A stretch of 24,021 nucleotides of DNA from Thiodiazotropha sp037384445 (GCA_037384445.1 JARRNY010000025.1:1-24021), one strand, 5' to 3'. Shown: positions 14,956-22,408, numbered from the stretch's first letter. Notes: generated by a model from the sequence alone, not told the origin. Program-made: numbers and translations.

Positions 14956-16776
14956 TCAGTCCTTATCGTGAAATGCGTGATAGATCTGCTCAGCCAGTAT
15001 TTTGCTGACCCCGTCGACACTGGCCAGATCCTCGACACCAGCCCGGGAGAGCTCCTGCAAACCGCCAAACTGCTTGAGTAACTGCTGTCGCCGCTTTGGC
15101 CCGATCCCGGGAATCTCTTCCAAAACGGATCGATTGCGCTTCTTGGAACGCCGCTGGCGGTGTGCAGTGATGGCGAATCGGTGGGCCTCGTCCCGGATCT
15201 GCTGTATCAAGTGCAGAGCGGGTGAATCAGGGGGCAGTATAATCGGTGCGCTACGACCCAACAAGAAGAGCTGCTCCATACCGGCCTTGCGGTCGGCGCC
15301 TTTAGCCACCCCGATCAGAGTCAGACCTGAAATGCCCAAATCCTGCAGAATGGCATGCACGGCGGAGAGCTGGCCCTTGCCTCCATCAATAAACAGCAGG
15401 TCAGGCAGCGGCACCTCGCCCTGTTTGACCCGGCGATAGCGTCGCTCCAGCGCCTGGCGCATGGCGGCATAGTCGTCACCTCCGGTGATCCCCTCGATAT
15501 TGAAACGGCGATAATCTGACTTCAACGGCCCCTGTTCATTGAACACCACACAGGAGGCGACGGTTAACTCGCCACGCGTATGGCTGATGTCGAAGCATTC
15601 CATGCGCTCAGGGAGCGCCGGCAGTTTGAGCAACCGTTGCAGCGCCTCCACCCGGCCCTGCATATCCAGCCGCGCGCTGAGTCTGGCCTGCAGGGCAATC
15701 TCGGCATTCCCCTTGGCCATTTTGAGCCAGCGGGCCCGCTCTCCCCGTACACCACTGCTCAGGCGCACTTTGCGCTCGGCCTGTTGGCTCAAGACCGCCT
15801 CGATGAGTGACTCCTCCTCCAGTTTTTGGCTGAGAATGATCTCTGAAGGTACCGGCTTCTCCAGGTAATACTGAGACACGAAGGCAGAGAGTACCACCTC
15901 ATCCGTGGCGCTGGCCGGGACACTGGGATAGAAGGCTTTGTTACCCAGATTCCGACCGGCTCGAATGAAAAAGACCTGGATACAAGCGCTGCCACCTCGC
16001 CTAGCTAATGCGACAATATCCAGGTCTCCCCTTTCGCCGCTCACATACTGACGCTCCTGTATTCGACGCAGGGTCTGTATCTGATCCCGATAGATGGCTG
16101 CCTGTTCAAACTCCAGAGCCTGAGAAGCCTGTTCCATCCGGCGCACCAGATTGTCCACCACCACGGTGGTCTTACCCTGCAGAAACATCATCGCCTGCTG
16201 AACATCCTCGGCATAGGCTTGCTCAGTGGTCAGATCCACGCAGGGCCCGGAACATCGTTTGATCTGGTACTGCAGACAGGGGCGGGAGCGGTTACGAAAG
16301 AAGCTCTCCTCGCACTGGCGCACAGGAAACAGCTTCTGTAGCAGCTGCAGGGTGTCGCGAGTGGCGCCTGCACTGGGATAGGGACCAAAATAGCGTCCCT
16401 TGCCACGCCGGCTTCCACGTCGGAATGAGAGCGCCGGATAGGTCTGGTCAGTCGAGAGATAGATGTAAGGGTAGCTCTTGTCATCCCGCAACAGTACGTT
16501 GTACTTCGGCTTAAGCGACTTGATCAGGTGATTCTCCATGATCAGCGCCTCTGCCTCGGTATGGGTCACCGCAATCTCGATACGCGCAATCTGCGCCACC
16601 ATCAGCTGGATGCGGCGATTCAGACTTCGGGTGAAGTAGCTGCCGACTCGCTTTTTGAGATTCTTGGCCTTGCCCACATAGAGCACCTTTTCCTCGGCAT
16701 CGATCATACGATAGACGCCTGGCCGTGAGGTCAGTGTCTTAAGAAAGGATTTAGGGTCAAAGCCGGGATCCGCCAT
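14956..16776 (-). CDS. uvrC: Excinuclease ABC subunit C
   Basis: Dual-incision nuclease subunit of nucleotide excision repair. The frame is open back to 17064, but the true start is the ATG at 16776 (606 residues, normal UvrC size); the extra 96 codons overlap the uracil-DNA glycosylase gene and resemble nothing. Domains in order are a GIY-YIG nuclease at the N-terminus (GVYRMID…VLYVGKAKNLKKRV), a UVR domain for UvrB contact around residues 200–240 and a C-terminal RNase H-like nuclease (CFDISHTRGE; LLFIDGGKGQL). A helix-hairpin-helix pair follows at the end (IPGIGPKRRQQLLKQFG). There is no Shine-Dalgarno sequence; instead a TATAAT lies 7 bases before the ATG. Confidence 0.96.
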   Translation of the reverse strand: MADPGFDPKSFLKTLTSRPGVYRMIDAEEKVLYVGKAKNLKKRVGSYFTRSLNRRIQLMVAQIARIEIAVTHTEAEALIMENHLIKSLKPKYNVLLRDDKSYPYIYLSTDQTYPALSFRRGSRRGKGRYFGPYPSAGATRDTLQLLQKLFPVRQCEESFFRNRSRPCLQYQIKRCSGPCVDLTTEQAYAEDVQQAMMFLQGKTTVVVDNLVRRMEQASQALEFEQAAIYRDQIQTLRRIQERQYVSGERGDLDIVALARRGGSACIQVFFIRAGRNLGNKAFYPSVPASATDEVVLSAFVSQYYLEKPVPSEIILSQKLEEESLIEAVLSQQAERKVRLSSGVRGERARWLKMAKGNAEIALQARLSARLDMQGRVEALQRLLKLPALPERMECFDISHTRGELTVASCVVFNEQGPLKSDYRRFNIEGITGGDDYAAMRQALERRYRRVKQGEVPLPDLLFIDGGKGQLSAVHAILQDLGISGLTLIGVAKGADRKAGMEQLFLLGRSAPIILPPDSPALHLIQQIRDEAHRFAITAHRQRRSKKRNRSVLEEIPGIGPKRRQQLLKQFGGLQELSRAGVEDLASVDGVSKILAEQIYHAFHDKD

Positions 16777-16783
16777 AGGGCAG

Positions 16784-16789
16784 ATTATA
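16784..16789 (-). promoter_or_regulatory. Consensus -10 hexamer immediately before uvrC
   Basis: A perfect TATAAT on the minus strand is followed by 7 bases and the uvrC ATG, so initiation here would begin at or next to the start codon and give a leaderless mRNA. No good -35 hexamer is present at 16–18 bases, so it may be a weak promoter or coincidence. Confidence 0.35.
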
Positions 16790-16808
16790 CGGCATCCAGA
16801 GGCGTGAC

Positions 16809-17435
16809 CTATGCCAGAAGTCGCCTGGCACGCCGGAATACCTGATTGAACATCTTCGGTGTCAGCCGACGGGTCTGGGTGTTGTAACGGCTGCAGTGGT
16901 AGGAATCGAGCAGCTGAAGGCCTTCGCCCAGCCGATGTTCGGCTGCATGGGCAAAAGGAAAATCCTTTTGCCTGAGCTTGAGCGCCTTCAATACCGCCTG
17001 ATGGGCAATCGAGCCAAGCGCGATCACCAGGGACGGGGCAGACGGCCCTGTCAGCTCTTCGCAAAGAAACCCGTTACAGGTGTTGATCTCGCTGCCAACC
17101 GGCTTGTTCTGGGGCGGTAGGCATTTGACCGCGTTGGTGATCCGGCAGTCTTTGAGCTTCAAGCCGTCATCCAGGGATACCGCCTGCGGTCGATTCGAGA
17201 AGCCGTTTTTGTGCAGCGTCTCGTAGAGCAGGATGCCCGCGTGGTCGCCAGTGAACGGCCTGCCAGTGGCATTGGCCCCGTGCATTCCAGGGGCCAGGCC
17301 GACGATCAGTAATCTTGCCTTGGGGTCGCCAAAGGGAGCAACCGGGGCCGCATGGTAGTGTGGATACTGCGCTTTGACATCTGCGAGAAAATCGGCGAGC
17401 CGCGGACAGCGGCGGCAGTCAGCATCGAAGGACAT
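16809..17435 (-). CDS. Uracil-DNA glycosylase, family 5 (UdgB) type
   Basis: A 208-residue iron-sulfur uracil-DNA glycosylase that removes uracil or other deaminated bases from DNA. Four cysteines (7, 10, 105, 120) have the spacing expected for the [4Fe-4S] ligands. The active-site motif A reads GLAPGMHGANATGRPFTGD (46–64), the family-5 (UDGb) version, which lacks the Glu/Asp of other families. Motif B is SYHCSRYNTQTRRLT, where the usual HPS is HCS. The start ATG (17435) overlaps the uvrY stop by one base (TGATG), implying translational coupling. It sits between uvrY and uvrC, so the operon joins base-excision and nucleotide-excision repair genes. Confidence 0.88.
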   Translation of the reverse strand: MSFDADCRRCPRLADFLADVKAQYPHYHAAPVAPFGDPKARLLIVGLAPGMHGANATGRPFTGDHAGILLYETLHKNGFSNRPQAVSLDDGLKLKDCRITNAVKCLPPQNKPVGSEINTCNGFLCEELTGPSAPSLVIALGSIAHQAVLKALKLRQKDFPFAHAAEHRLGEGLQLLDSYHCSRYNTQTRRLTPKMFNQVFRRARRLLA

Positions 17436-18082
17436 CAGTCAGACGAACTGTCGCTGAGAATACCGTGGCGGTAGGCGAGCCGGGTCAGCTCCACATCGTT
17501 TTTGATGTCGAGCTTTTCGTAAATCCGCTGGCGATAGGTACTGACAGTCTTGGGACTGAGAGAGAGGATGTCGGAAATCTGCTGATTTTTCTGTCCTTCA
17601 AGGATCTGCAGCAACACCTGGGTCTCACGGGAAGAGAGCTGTTTAAACGGGTTATCTCCCTGCCCGTGCCACTCTGTCAGGGTATGCTTTCTTGCCACCT
17701 CGGAGGCGATGTAGTGGTGACCGTTATACACCGCTCGAATGGCCCGCAGCATCTCGTCAGCGGGACACCCCTTTGTGAGAAAGCCCATGGCGCCCACTTC
17801 ATGCAGGCGAGTTGGAAATGGATCGTCATCGAGCACCGTGAGGGCGATGACCTTGAGTTCCGGCTTGGCACGCAAAACCCTGCGGGTGGCTTCAATGCCG
17901 CCCATTCCAGGCATGTTGACATCCATCAGAACCACATCGACAGGGATACGCTGCACGATATCGAGAGCCTCCTCCCCGGTTGATGCCTCAGCCGCCACCT
18001 CGATATCGGGTGCTTTGTCCAGAATCCCCCTGACCCCGGTTCTGATCAACTCATGATCATCTACCAGCAAAACCGTTATCAT
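17435..18082 (-). CDS. uvrY: GacA/UvrY-type response regulator (LuxR family)
   Basis: Response regulator of the BarA/UvrY (GacS/GacA) two-component system, 215 residues, which in relatives activates CsrA-antagonist small RNAs. The receiver domain has the acidic pair Asp8-Asp9, the phospho-acceptor Asp54 in VLMDVNMPGMGG and Lys105 in GFLTKGC. A NarL/LuxR helix-turn-helix follows at about 148–205 (LSSRETQVLLQILEGQKNQQISDILSLSPKTVSTYRQRIYEKL). Identity as uvrY/gacA rather than another NarL-type regulator is supported both by sequence and by its place directly upstream of uvrC. The partner histidine kinase is not in the window. About 160 bases of AT-rich DNA precede it; I find no clear promoter there. 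Confidence 0.92.
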   Translation of the reverse strand: MITVLLVDDHELIRTGVRGILDKAPDIEVAAEASTGEEALDIVQRIPVDVVLMDVNMPGMGGIEATRRVLRAKPELKVIALTVLDDDPFPTRLHEVGAMGFLTKGCPADEMLRAIRAVYNGHHYIASEVARKHTLTEWHGQGDNPFKQLSSRETQVLLQILEGQKNQQISDILSLSPKTVSTYRQRIYEKLDIKNDVELTRLAYRHGILSDSSSD

Positions 18083-18242
18083 TGGCTATTTCTCATCAAG
18101 ATATATTTCCCTCTCTTAACGCTGACAGAGAGATCCCTCATTAAACCGTCAACGGCATCCAATTTATCTTTCTTAATTTACATTAACTTGCCGCCGTCTG
18201 CGAGAACCTTTCACCCTCGGCAAGGCGTTTGCGGGCAATCTG

Positions 18243-18737
18243 CTAAATTACTTCCTGAACTGACCCGGCCTGATTAACCGACTGAAATTCTGTGGAAAAT
18301 CGATGTCCCTGTGAGACACAGTAACTGAGCCACTTGGAAAGAAAGAGGTTGATTTTCCAACGCTGCTCCAGGGTCGGATTACCTCCCCAGCGCTGCATCG
18401 GCAGTGTAGATTGACGCAGGTCGAGTACATCCACCTGACGAAAATCGTGGTAGACACGAAGCGTAGCATCGGGATCCGGATAATGGCCCACAGCGTGTGG
18501 AAAGTAGTAGGTAAGGTGAATCAGGCTCGTGTAGGGAGTCTGGTCCTGTACATCGAGATACAGATCGACGCCGTGCCCAAGACTGGAGACATGTTTACCC
18601 TCCAGCAGACACAGGTCAGGTGCGAGGCGCAGCAGATGATGAAAATTCTCCTCACTCAGCCGCTGCACCAGATCCATGCTGGGATGTCGCAGATGGAGCG
18701 GTTTCAAGCTCCAGGGATAGTCGGATCGTCTCATCAT
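18243..18737 (-). CDS. yqiB: DUF1249 family protein (YqiB-like)
   Basis: A 164-residue protein of the DUF1249 family, to which E. coli YqiB belongs. Matching features are the N-terminal MDLVQRLSEENFHHLLRL block (about residues 21–38), YTSLIHLTYYF, the central ATLRVYHDFRQVDVLDLR and the C-terminal KINLFLSKWLSYCVSQGH. It appears cytoplasmic, without signal peptide or membrane span, and its molecular function is not known. Two consecutive ATG codons (18737 and 18734) are possible starts, with a weak ribosome site. It is separated from the upstream thioredoxin gene by an intrinsic terminator, so it needs its own promoter. A 7-bp CTTGCCG/CGGCAAG repeat (18187–18224) follows the gene, without a U-tract. 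Confidence 0.85.
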   Translation of the reverse strand: MMRRSDYPWSLKPLHLRHPSMDLVQRLSEENFHHLLRLAPDLCLLEGKHVSSLGHGVDLYLDVQDQTPYTSLIHLTYYFPHAVGHYPDPDATLRVYHDFRQVDVLDLRQSTLPMQRWGGNPTLEQRWKINLFLSKWLSYCVSQGHRFSTEFQSVNQAGSVQEVI

Positions 18738-18788
18738 CTGTCATGGCTCGTAGCGGCGAACCAGCAGATTACTACCCCAGTCACCATG

Positions 18789-18824
18789 AAAAAAGCCCGG
18801 GGCAGAACAAAACCTGCCCAGGGC
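18789..18824 (-). terminator. Intrinsic terminator after the thioredoxin gene
   Basis: On the minus strand a GC-rich stem GCCC-T-GGGCAG / CTGCCC-C-GGGC (10 paired bases, one mismatch) with an 8-base loop is followed by six T residues. It lies about 20 bases after the thioredoxin stop codon and ends that transcript before yqiB. Confidence 0.85.
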
Positions 18825-18845
18825 GGCTGTTAGAAACAGCAGTGT

Positions 18846-19220
18846 TCAGGCGTCCTGCTTGCCCTGCTCTGCCTCGATCTGGGCGCGGACCTCGTCCATG
18901 TCGAGTTCACCGGCCTTACCGAGCAGCTCGCGGAATGCTGACTCAGGCAGCGCGCCTGGCTGGGAGAAGATGATGATGCTGTCACGAAAGATCATCAGGG
19001 TGGGAATGGAACGCACCTGAAAGTGCATCGCCAATTCCTGCTGCTCTTCGGTGTTGACCTTAGCGAAAACAACGTCACTGTGATCCTCTGAGACCTTCTC
19101 ATAGGTCGGCGCGAAGGAGCGGCAGGGTCCGCACCAGGGTGCCCAGAAATCGACGATCACGAAGGAGTTCCCGGTGATAGTGGATTCAAAATTATCTTTT
19201 GTCAGTTCTACGACAGCCAC
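18846..19220 (-). CDS. Thioredoxin-family protein (WCGPC active site)
   Basis: Cytoplasmic thiol-disulfide oxidoreductase of the thioredoxin family, 124 residues. The active site is WCGPC with Cys30 and Cys33, in the usual VIVDFWAPWCGPC context; the cis-proline is Pro73 (SIPTLMIF). It is some 15 residues longer than E. coli thioredoxin 1, with an acidic, probably helical C-terminal tail (ELDMDEVRAQIEAEQGKQDA). No signal peptide is present. The start is GTG at 19220, preceded by TAGGGG at a good distance; an ATG two bases upstream is in another frame. It is a single-gene unit closed by a strong terminator. Whether it is the main TrxA or a secondary thioredoxin cannot be decided here. Confidence 0.93.
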   Translation of the reverse strand: MAVVELTKDNFESTITGNSFVIVDFWAPWCGPCRSFAPTYEKVSEDHSDVVFAKVNTEEQQELAMHFQVRSIPTLMIFRDSIIIFSQPGALPESAFRELLGKAGELDMDEVRAQIEAEQGKQDA

Positions 19221-19336
19221 ATTGAGCCCCTAAGTTTAAAGTTAAAATCCCGACAAAGTTTATCAGAACCCACTAATAAATTCCCATACGAACACTGCAA
19301 CTTCCGCAGAATCCCTTGATTGCTTTATGGTCAAAT

Positions 19337-19354
19337 GGGCCGGAATACCGGCCC
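19337..19354. repeat. Short GC-rich hairpin upstream of the thioredoxin gene
   Basis: A perfect 7-bp inverted repeat GGGCCGG / CCGGCCC around AATA. It lies between adk and the thioredoxin gene, about 110 bases after the adk stop on the minus strand. The following ATTTG is a poor U-tract, so a weak adk terminator is possible but not shown. Confidence 0.45.
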
Positions 19355-19383
19355 CCGGACGAAACAGCTCGCAGTGGGGGGCG

Positions 19384-19469
19384 GCCTAGCCCGAATATTT
19401 CACCCGGGAACGCGATGATCGTGCCGAGACCGTTTTTCTAAGCGGCCGGGTGAACTGTTCGGGCTAGGC
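19384..19469. repeat. 24-bp near-perfect inverted repeat spanning the adk stop codon
   Basis: The arms 19384–19407 and 19446–19469 pair over 24 positions: 12 perfect outer bases (GCCTAGCCCGAA / TTCGGGCTAGGC), a 4-base imperfect stretch and 8 perfect inner bases (TCACCCGG / CCGGGTGA). The loop is 38 bases. Both ends carry CTAG (19386–19389 and 19464–19467), and the right copy contains the adk stop codon TAG. No U-tract follows on either strand. The form fits a miniature inverted-repeat element with a CTAG target duplication, or alternatively an unusual 3'-end RNA structure of adk. Confidence 0.75.
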
Positions 19470-20111
19470 ATCCAGCCCGGCGAAGATCTGGTCACGGATC
19501 TCATTCACACCGCCGACGCCCGCGATCTTGACATACTTACACGCGCCTGCCGCTGCCTCAGAGGTATAGAAGCCGATCAGGGGCTCGGTCTGGTCATGAT
19601 AGACCTTGAGCCGGGCTTTGACCGTCTCTTCCTGGTCATCATCGCGCTGGATCAGATCTTCACCCGTCTCGTCGTCCTTACCCTCCACTTTGGGCGGATT
19701 GAAAACCACATGATAGGTTCGGCCCGAAGCCAGGTGGACCCGGCGACCCGACATGCGCTTGATGATCTCCTCGTCCGGTACGTCGATCTCGACCACCGCG
19801 TCGATGGGAACGCCAGCCTCCTTCAAAGACTCTGCCTGAGGAATGGTGCGGGGAAAGCCGTCGAACAGATAACCGTTCTGACAGTCATCCTCTTTGATGC
19901 GCTCCTTCACCATGCCCATGATAATGTCGTCGGAAACCAGACCACCCTCATCCATGATCTTCTTTGCCGCGACGCCGAGTTCAGTACCCGCCTTCACGTG
20001 GGCACGAAGCATGTCGCCGGTGGAAATCTGGGGAATACCGTATTTTTCTTTGATGTAGTTGGCTTGAGTACCCTTACCAGCACCCGGACCGCCGAGCAGA
20101 ATGATGCGCAT
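19464..20111 (-). CDS. adk: Adenylate kinase
   Basis: Catalyses ATP + AMP to 2 ADP; an essential cytoplasmic nucleotide kinase. It has 215 residues, the long form. The P-loop is GGPGAGKGT (7–15), the AMP-binding region includes ISTGDMLRAHVKAGTELG, and the signature DGFPRTIPQAE is present. A full LID domain is present (RRVHLASGRTYHVVFNPPK) of the non-zinc, enterobacterial type with no cysteine tetrad. The start ATG has a clear GGGAGAAGAG ribosome site. The stop codon is embedded in a long inverted repeat. A candidate promoter with a perfect TTGACA lies about 80 bases upstream. Confidence 0.97.
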   Translation of the reverse strand: MRIILLGGPGAGKGTQANYIKEKYGIPQISTGDMLRAHVKAGTELGVAAKKIMDEGGLVSDDIIMGMVKERIKEDDCQNGYLFDGFPRTIPQAESLKEAGVPIDAVVEIDVPDEEIIKRMSGRRVHLASGRTYHVVFNPPKVEGKDDETGEDLIQRDDDQEETVKARLKVYHDQTEPLIGFYTSEAAAGACKYVKIAGVGGVNEIRDQIFAGLDA

Positions 20112-20193
20112 CTCTCTTCTCCCTTGGTTGTTATCTTAAGGCAGGGAGTGTGCCACGCCACCGGCAGGTGAGCCAGTCGAGGCTATGAATGGG

Positions 20194-20221
20194 TCGATAC
20201 AGACGCTTTATGTGCTGTCAA
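20194..20221 (-). promoter_or_regulatory. Candidate adk promoter
   Basis: On the minus strand TTGACA (20216–20221) is followed after 16 bases by TATCGA (20194–20199). The -35 is perfect and the -10 weak (3 of 6). It would give a leader of roughly 75 bases. The rest of the adk–htpG gap shows no gene. Confidence 0.4.
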
Positions 20222-20333
20222 AGGCACTGCATAGCGCTACTGGCTATCACAAAGCCGATGTCTTGACGAACAGCGAGTGGATGCCGATCGACACAGGCCA
20301 AATCGGGCTAAACCCAAGCTGTTGCCAAGGATA

Positions 20334-20388
20334 TTGGCAGCGGTTGCCCTGAGCCCCCATTTCGGCTGCTCAGGGACAACACCGCCAA
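20334..20388 (-). repeat. Long imperfect hairpin 3' of htpG
   Basis: The core arms GTTGCCCTGAGC (20343–20354) and GCTCAGGG-A-CAAC (20368–20380) pair over 12 bases with one bulged base. TTGGC (20334–20338) and GCCAA (20384–20388) extend the structure. It begins about 13 bases after the htpG stop on the minus strand and is not followed by a U-tract. It could be an htpG mRNA 3'-end stabiliser or a factor-dependent terminator. Confidence 0.55.
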
Positions 20389-20401
20389 GTGCTTGATTTT
20401 C

Positions 20402-22309
20402 TCAGGAACCAGCCAGCTTGAGCATCAGACTGTTGAGCCGACGCACGAAGGCAGCCGGGTCGTCCAGCTGCCCGCCTTCCGCCAGTTGAGCCTGATCAAA
20501 GAGCACCTTGGCGAGATCATTGAAGCGCTCTTCGTCGGCCTCTTGCTCCAGCCGCTCCATCAGAGGATGGGTGAGATTGACCTCCATGATCGGCTTGGTC
20601 TGAGGTGCATCCTGACCGACAGATTTGAGCACACGCGCCAGGTTGGCGCTCATATCATGCTCCTCAACCACCAGACAGGACGGTGAGTCGGTCAAGCGAT
20701 GGCTGACACGCACCTCCTTCACCGCATCAGTCAGTACTGTCTGCATCCGCTCAAGCAGATCCTTGTGTGCCTCGGCGGCCTTCTCACTGCTCTCTTTCTC
20801 CTCCTTGTCCTCGAGTTCGCCCAGGTCGAGCTCGCCTTTGGCCACCGACTGCAGCGACTTGCCATCGAAATCCAGCAGGCTGGTAACCAGCCACTCGTCG
20901 ACCCTATCGGAGAGTAGCAGCACTTCGATGCCCTTCTTTTTCAGTAACTCCAGATGGGGACTGTAACGAGCGGCTGCCGGGGAGTCGGCCGTGATGTAGT
21001 AGATCTTCTCCTGCCCCTCCTGCATGCGACTGACATAGTCGGCCAGGGAGACGTTCTGCTCGTCTGTCTCATTGTGAGTAGAGACGAAACGCAACAACCC
21101 GGCGATGCGCTCCTTGTTGGCATAGTCTTCTGCCGGCCCCTCTTTCATCACCTTGCCGAACTGATCCCAGAAAGTCTGGTAGTTCTCCTTGTCTTCCTCA
21201 GCCATCTTCTCCAGCGCGCTGAGAATACGCTTCACATTGGCCTGGCGAATGGTATCGATCTTACGGTTGTGCTGAAGGATCTCGCGGGAGACATTGAGCG
21301 GTAAATCGTCAGCATCGACCAGGCCTTTGACGAAACGCAGGTAGCGGGGCATCAGCTTCTCCGCCTCGTCCATGATGAAGACCCGGCGCACGAAAAGCTT
21401 TACGCCGTGTTTCTGATCCCTGTCCCAGAGATCGAATGGCGCCCTCTTGGGGACGAACAGCAGTGAGGTGTACTCATTGTTACCCTCCACCCGGTTGTGC
21501 ACATAGGTCAGGGGGTCGTCGAAGTCGTGTGAGACGTGCTTGTAGAATTCGTTGTACTCCTCCTCGCTGATTTCAGCGCGGTTGCGCATCCAAAGCGCGG
21601 TACCCTTGTTGACCCGCTCGAACTCAGGCGTCTCGGGTTTCTCCTCGTCTTCCCCGTAGTGCTCCTTCTCCATCTCTACGGGTAGCGTGATGTGATCAGA
21701 GAACTTTGCGATGATGCTGCGCAGCCGATAACCCTCCAGGAACTCCTTCTCGTCCTCGCGCAGATGCAGAATCACCTCGGTGCCGCGATTCGGCTTGTCG
21801 ATATTCTCGATGGTGTATTCACCCTCTCCGCTCGATACCCAGCGCACGCCATGCTCTTCACTCAATCCGGCGCGACGGGTCAACAGGGTTACCTTGTCAG
21901 CGACGATGTAGGCTGAGTAGAAGCCAACACCAAACTGGCCGATCAGCTCGCTATCCTTGGCCTGGTCGCCCGACATGGACTCGAAGAACTTGCGCGTGCC
22001 GGAGCTGGCGATGCTGCCGATGGTCTCCGTGACTTCCTGTCGGCTCATGCCGATACCGTTATCGGAGATAGTCACCGTGCCCTGCTCCTTGTCGAAGGTG
22101 ACACGGATTCTCAGTTCGGGATCCTCTTCGAACAGCGCCTCATCGGTCAGCGCTTCGAATCTCAGTTTCTCCGCTGCATCCGAGGCGTTAGAGATGAGTT
22201 CTCGCAGGAAGATCTCTTTGTTGCTGTAGAGGGAGCGAATCACCAGATTCAGCACCTGGCTGACTTCTGCCTGAAATGCGAGGGTTTCCTTTTGGGCTTC
22301 AACGGTCAT
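20402..22309 (-). CDS. htpG: Molecular chaperone HtpG (bacterial Hsp90)
   Basis: Cytosolic ATP-dependent dimeric Hsp90 chaperone. From the ATG at 22309 it has 635 residues; the frame stays open 20 codons further upstream, but family homology (LAFQAEVSQVLNLVIRSLYSNKEIFLRELISNASDA) begins just after this ATG. The N-terminal GHKL ATPase domain shows ELISNASDA, the DNGIGM motif and the lid/GQFGVGFYSAY segment. The middle domain contains LPLNVSREILQHN with the ATP-contacting arginine, and the C-terminal dimerisation domain ends LMLKLAGS. A sigma-32-type promoter lies upstream, so heat induction is expected. Confidence 0.97.
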   Translation of the reverse strand: MTVEAQKETLAFQAEVSQVLNLVIRSLYSNKEIFLRELISNASDAAEKLRFEALTDEALFEEDPELRIRVTFDKEQGTVTISDNGIGMSRQEVTETIGSIASSGTRKFFESMSGDQAKDSELIGQFGVGFYSAYIVADKVTLLTRRAGLSEEHGVRWVSSGEGEYTIENIDKPNRGTEVILHLREDEKEFLEGYRLRSIIAKFSDHITLPVEMEKEHYGEDEEKPETPEFERVNKGTALWMRNRAEISEEEYNEFYKHVSHDFDDPLTYVHNRVEGNNEYTSLLFVPKRAPFDLWDRDQKHGVKLFVRRVFIMDEAEKLMPRYLRFVKGLVDADDLPLNVSREILQHNRKIDTIRQANVKRILSALEKMAEEDKENYQTFWDQFGKVMKEGPAEDYANKERIAGLLRFVSTHNETDEQNVSLADYVSRMQEGQEKIYYITADSPAAARYSPHLELLKKKGIEVLLLSDRVDEWLVTSLLDFDGKSLQSVAKGELDLGELEDKEEKESSEKAAEAHKDLLERMQTVLTDAVKEVRVSHRLTDSPSCLVVEEHDMSANLARVLKSVGQDAPQTKPIMEVNLTHPLMERLEQEADEERFNDLAKVLFDQAQLAEGGQLDDPAAFVRRLNSLMLKLAGS

Positions 22310-22357
22310 GGTATTTTCCGGTCTCCAAATCTGCGATGGATAAAGCAATGCTGTAGT

Positions 22358-22373
22358 GGGATTTTTCAATCCC
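22358..22373 (-). promoter_or_regulatory. Stem-loop at the predicted 5' end of htpG mRNA
   Basis: On the minus strand GGGATT, a GAAA loop and AATCCC form a 6-bp hairpin. It lies exactly where transcription from the sigma-32-type promoter should begin (about 22371–22373), so the mRNA would start with this hairpin. Such 5'-terminal stems are known to protect transcripts from RNA decay. Confidence 0.5.
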
Positions 22374-22379
22374 GCGCGA

Positions 22380-22408
22380 AGATGGGGGCAGTGCAGAGGA
22401 AATTCAAG
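22380..22408 (-). promoter_or_regulatory. htpG: Sigma-32-type heat-shock promoter of htpG
   Basis: On the minus strand CTTGAA (22403–22408), a 15-base spacer and CCCCATCT (22380–22387) match the RpoH consensus CTTGAA…CCCCATNT at every defined position. It is 71 bases upstream of the htpG ATG, the expected arrangement for a heat-shock gene. Confidence 0.85.

Noticed and set aside
14247..15008. 253-codon plus-strand frame across pgsA
   Set aside because: Rich in His/Gln/Arg/Gly, typical of an antisense frame; pgsA on the other strand has its full signature.
16777..17064. 96-codon N-terminal extension of uvrC
   Set aside because: It overlaps the glycosylase gene in another frame, has no UvrC homology and an atypical composition; the ATG at 16776 gives a normal UvrC.
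18083..18242. Promoter for uvrY
   Set aside because: A TTGACG occurs on the minus strand but no acceptable -10 lies at 16–18 bases; not strong enough to list.
22310..22369. Upstream start of htpG giving 20 extra residues
   Set aside because: It would overlap the predicted 5' hairpin of the mRNA, and HtpG homology begins just after the ATG at 22309.
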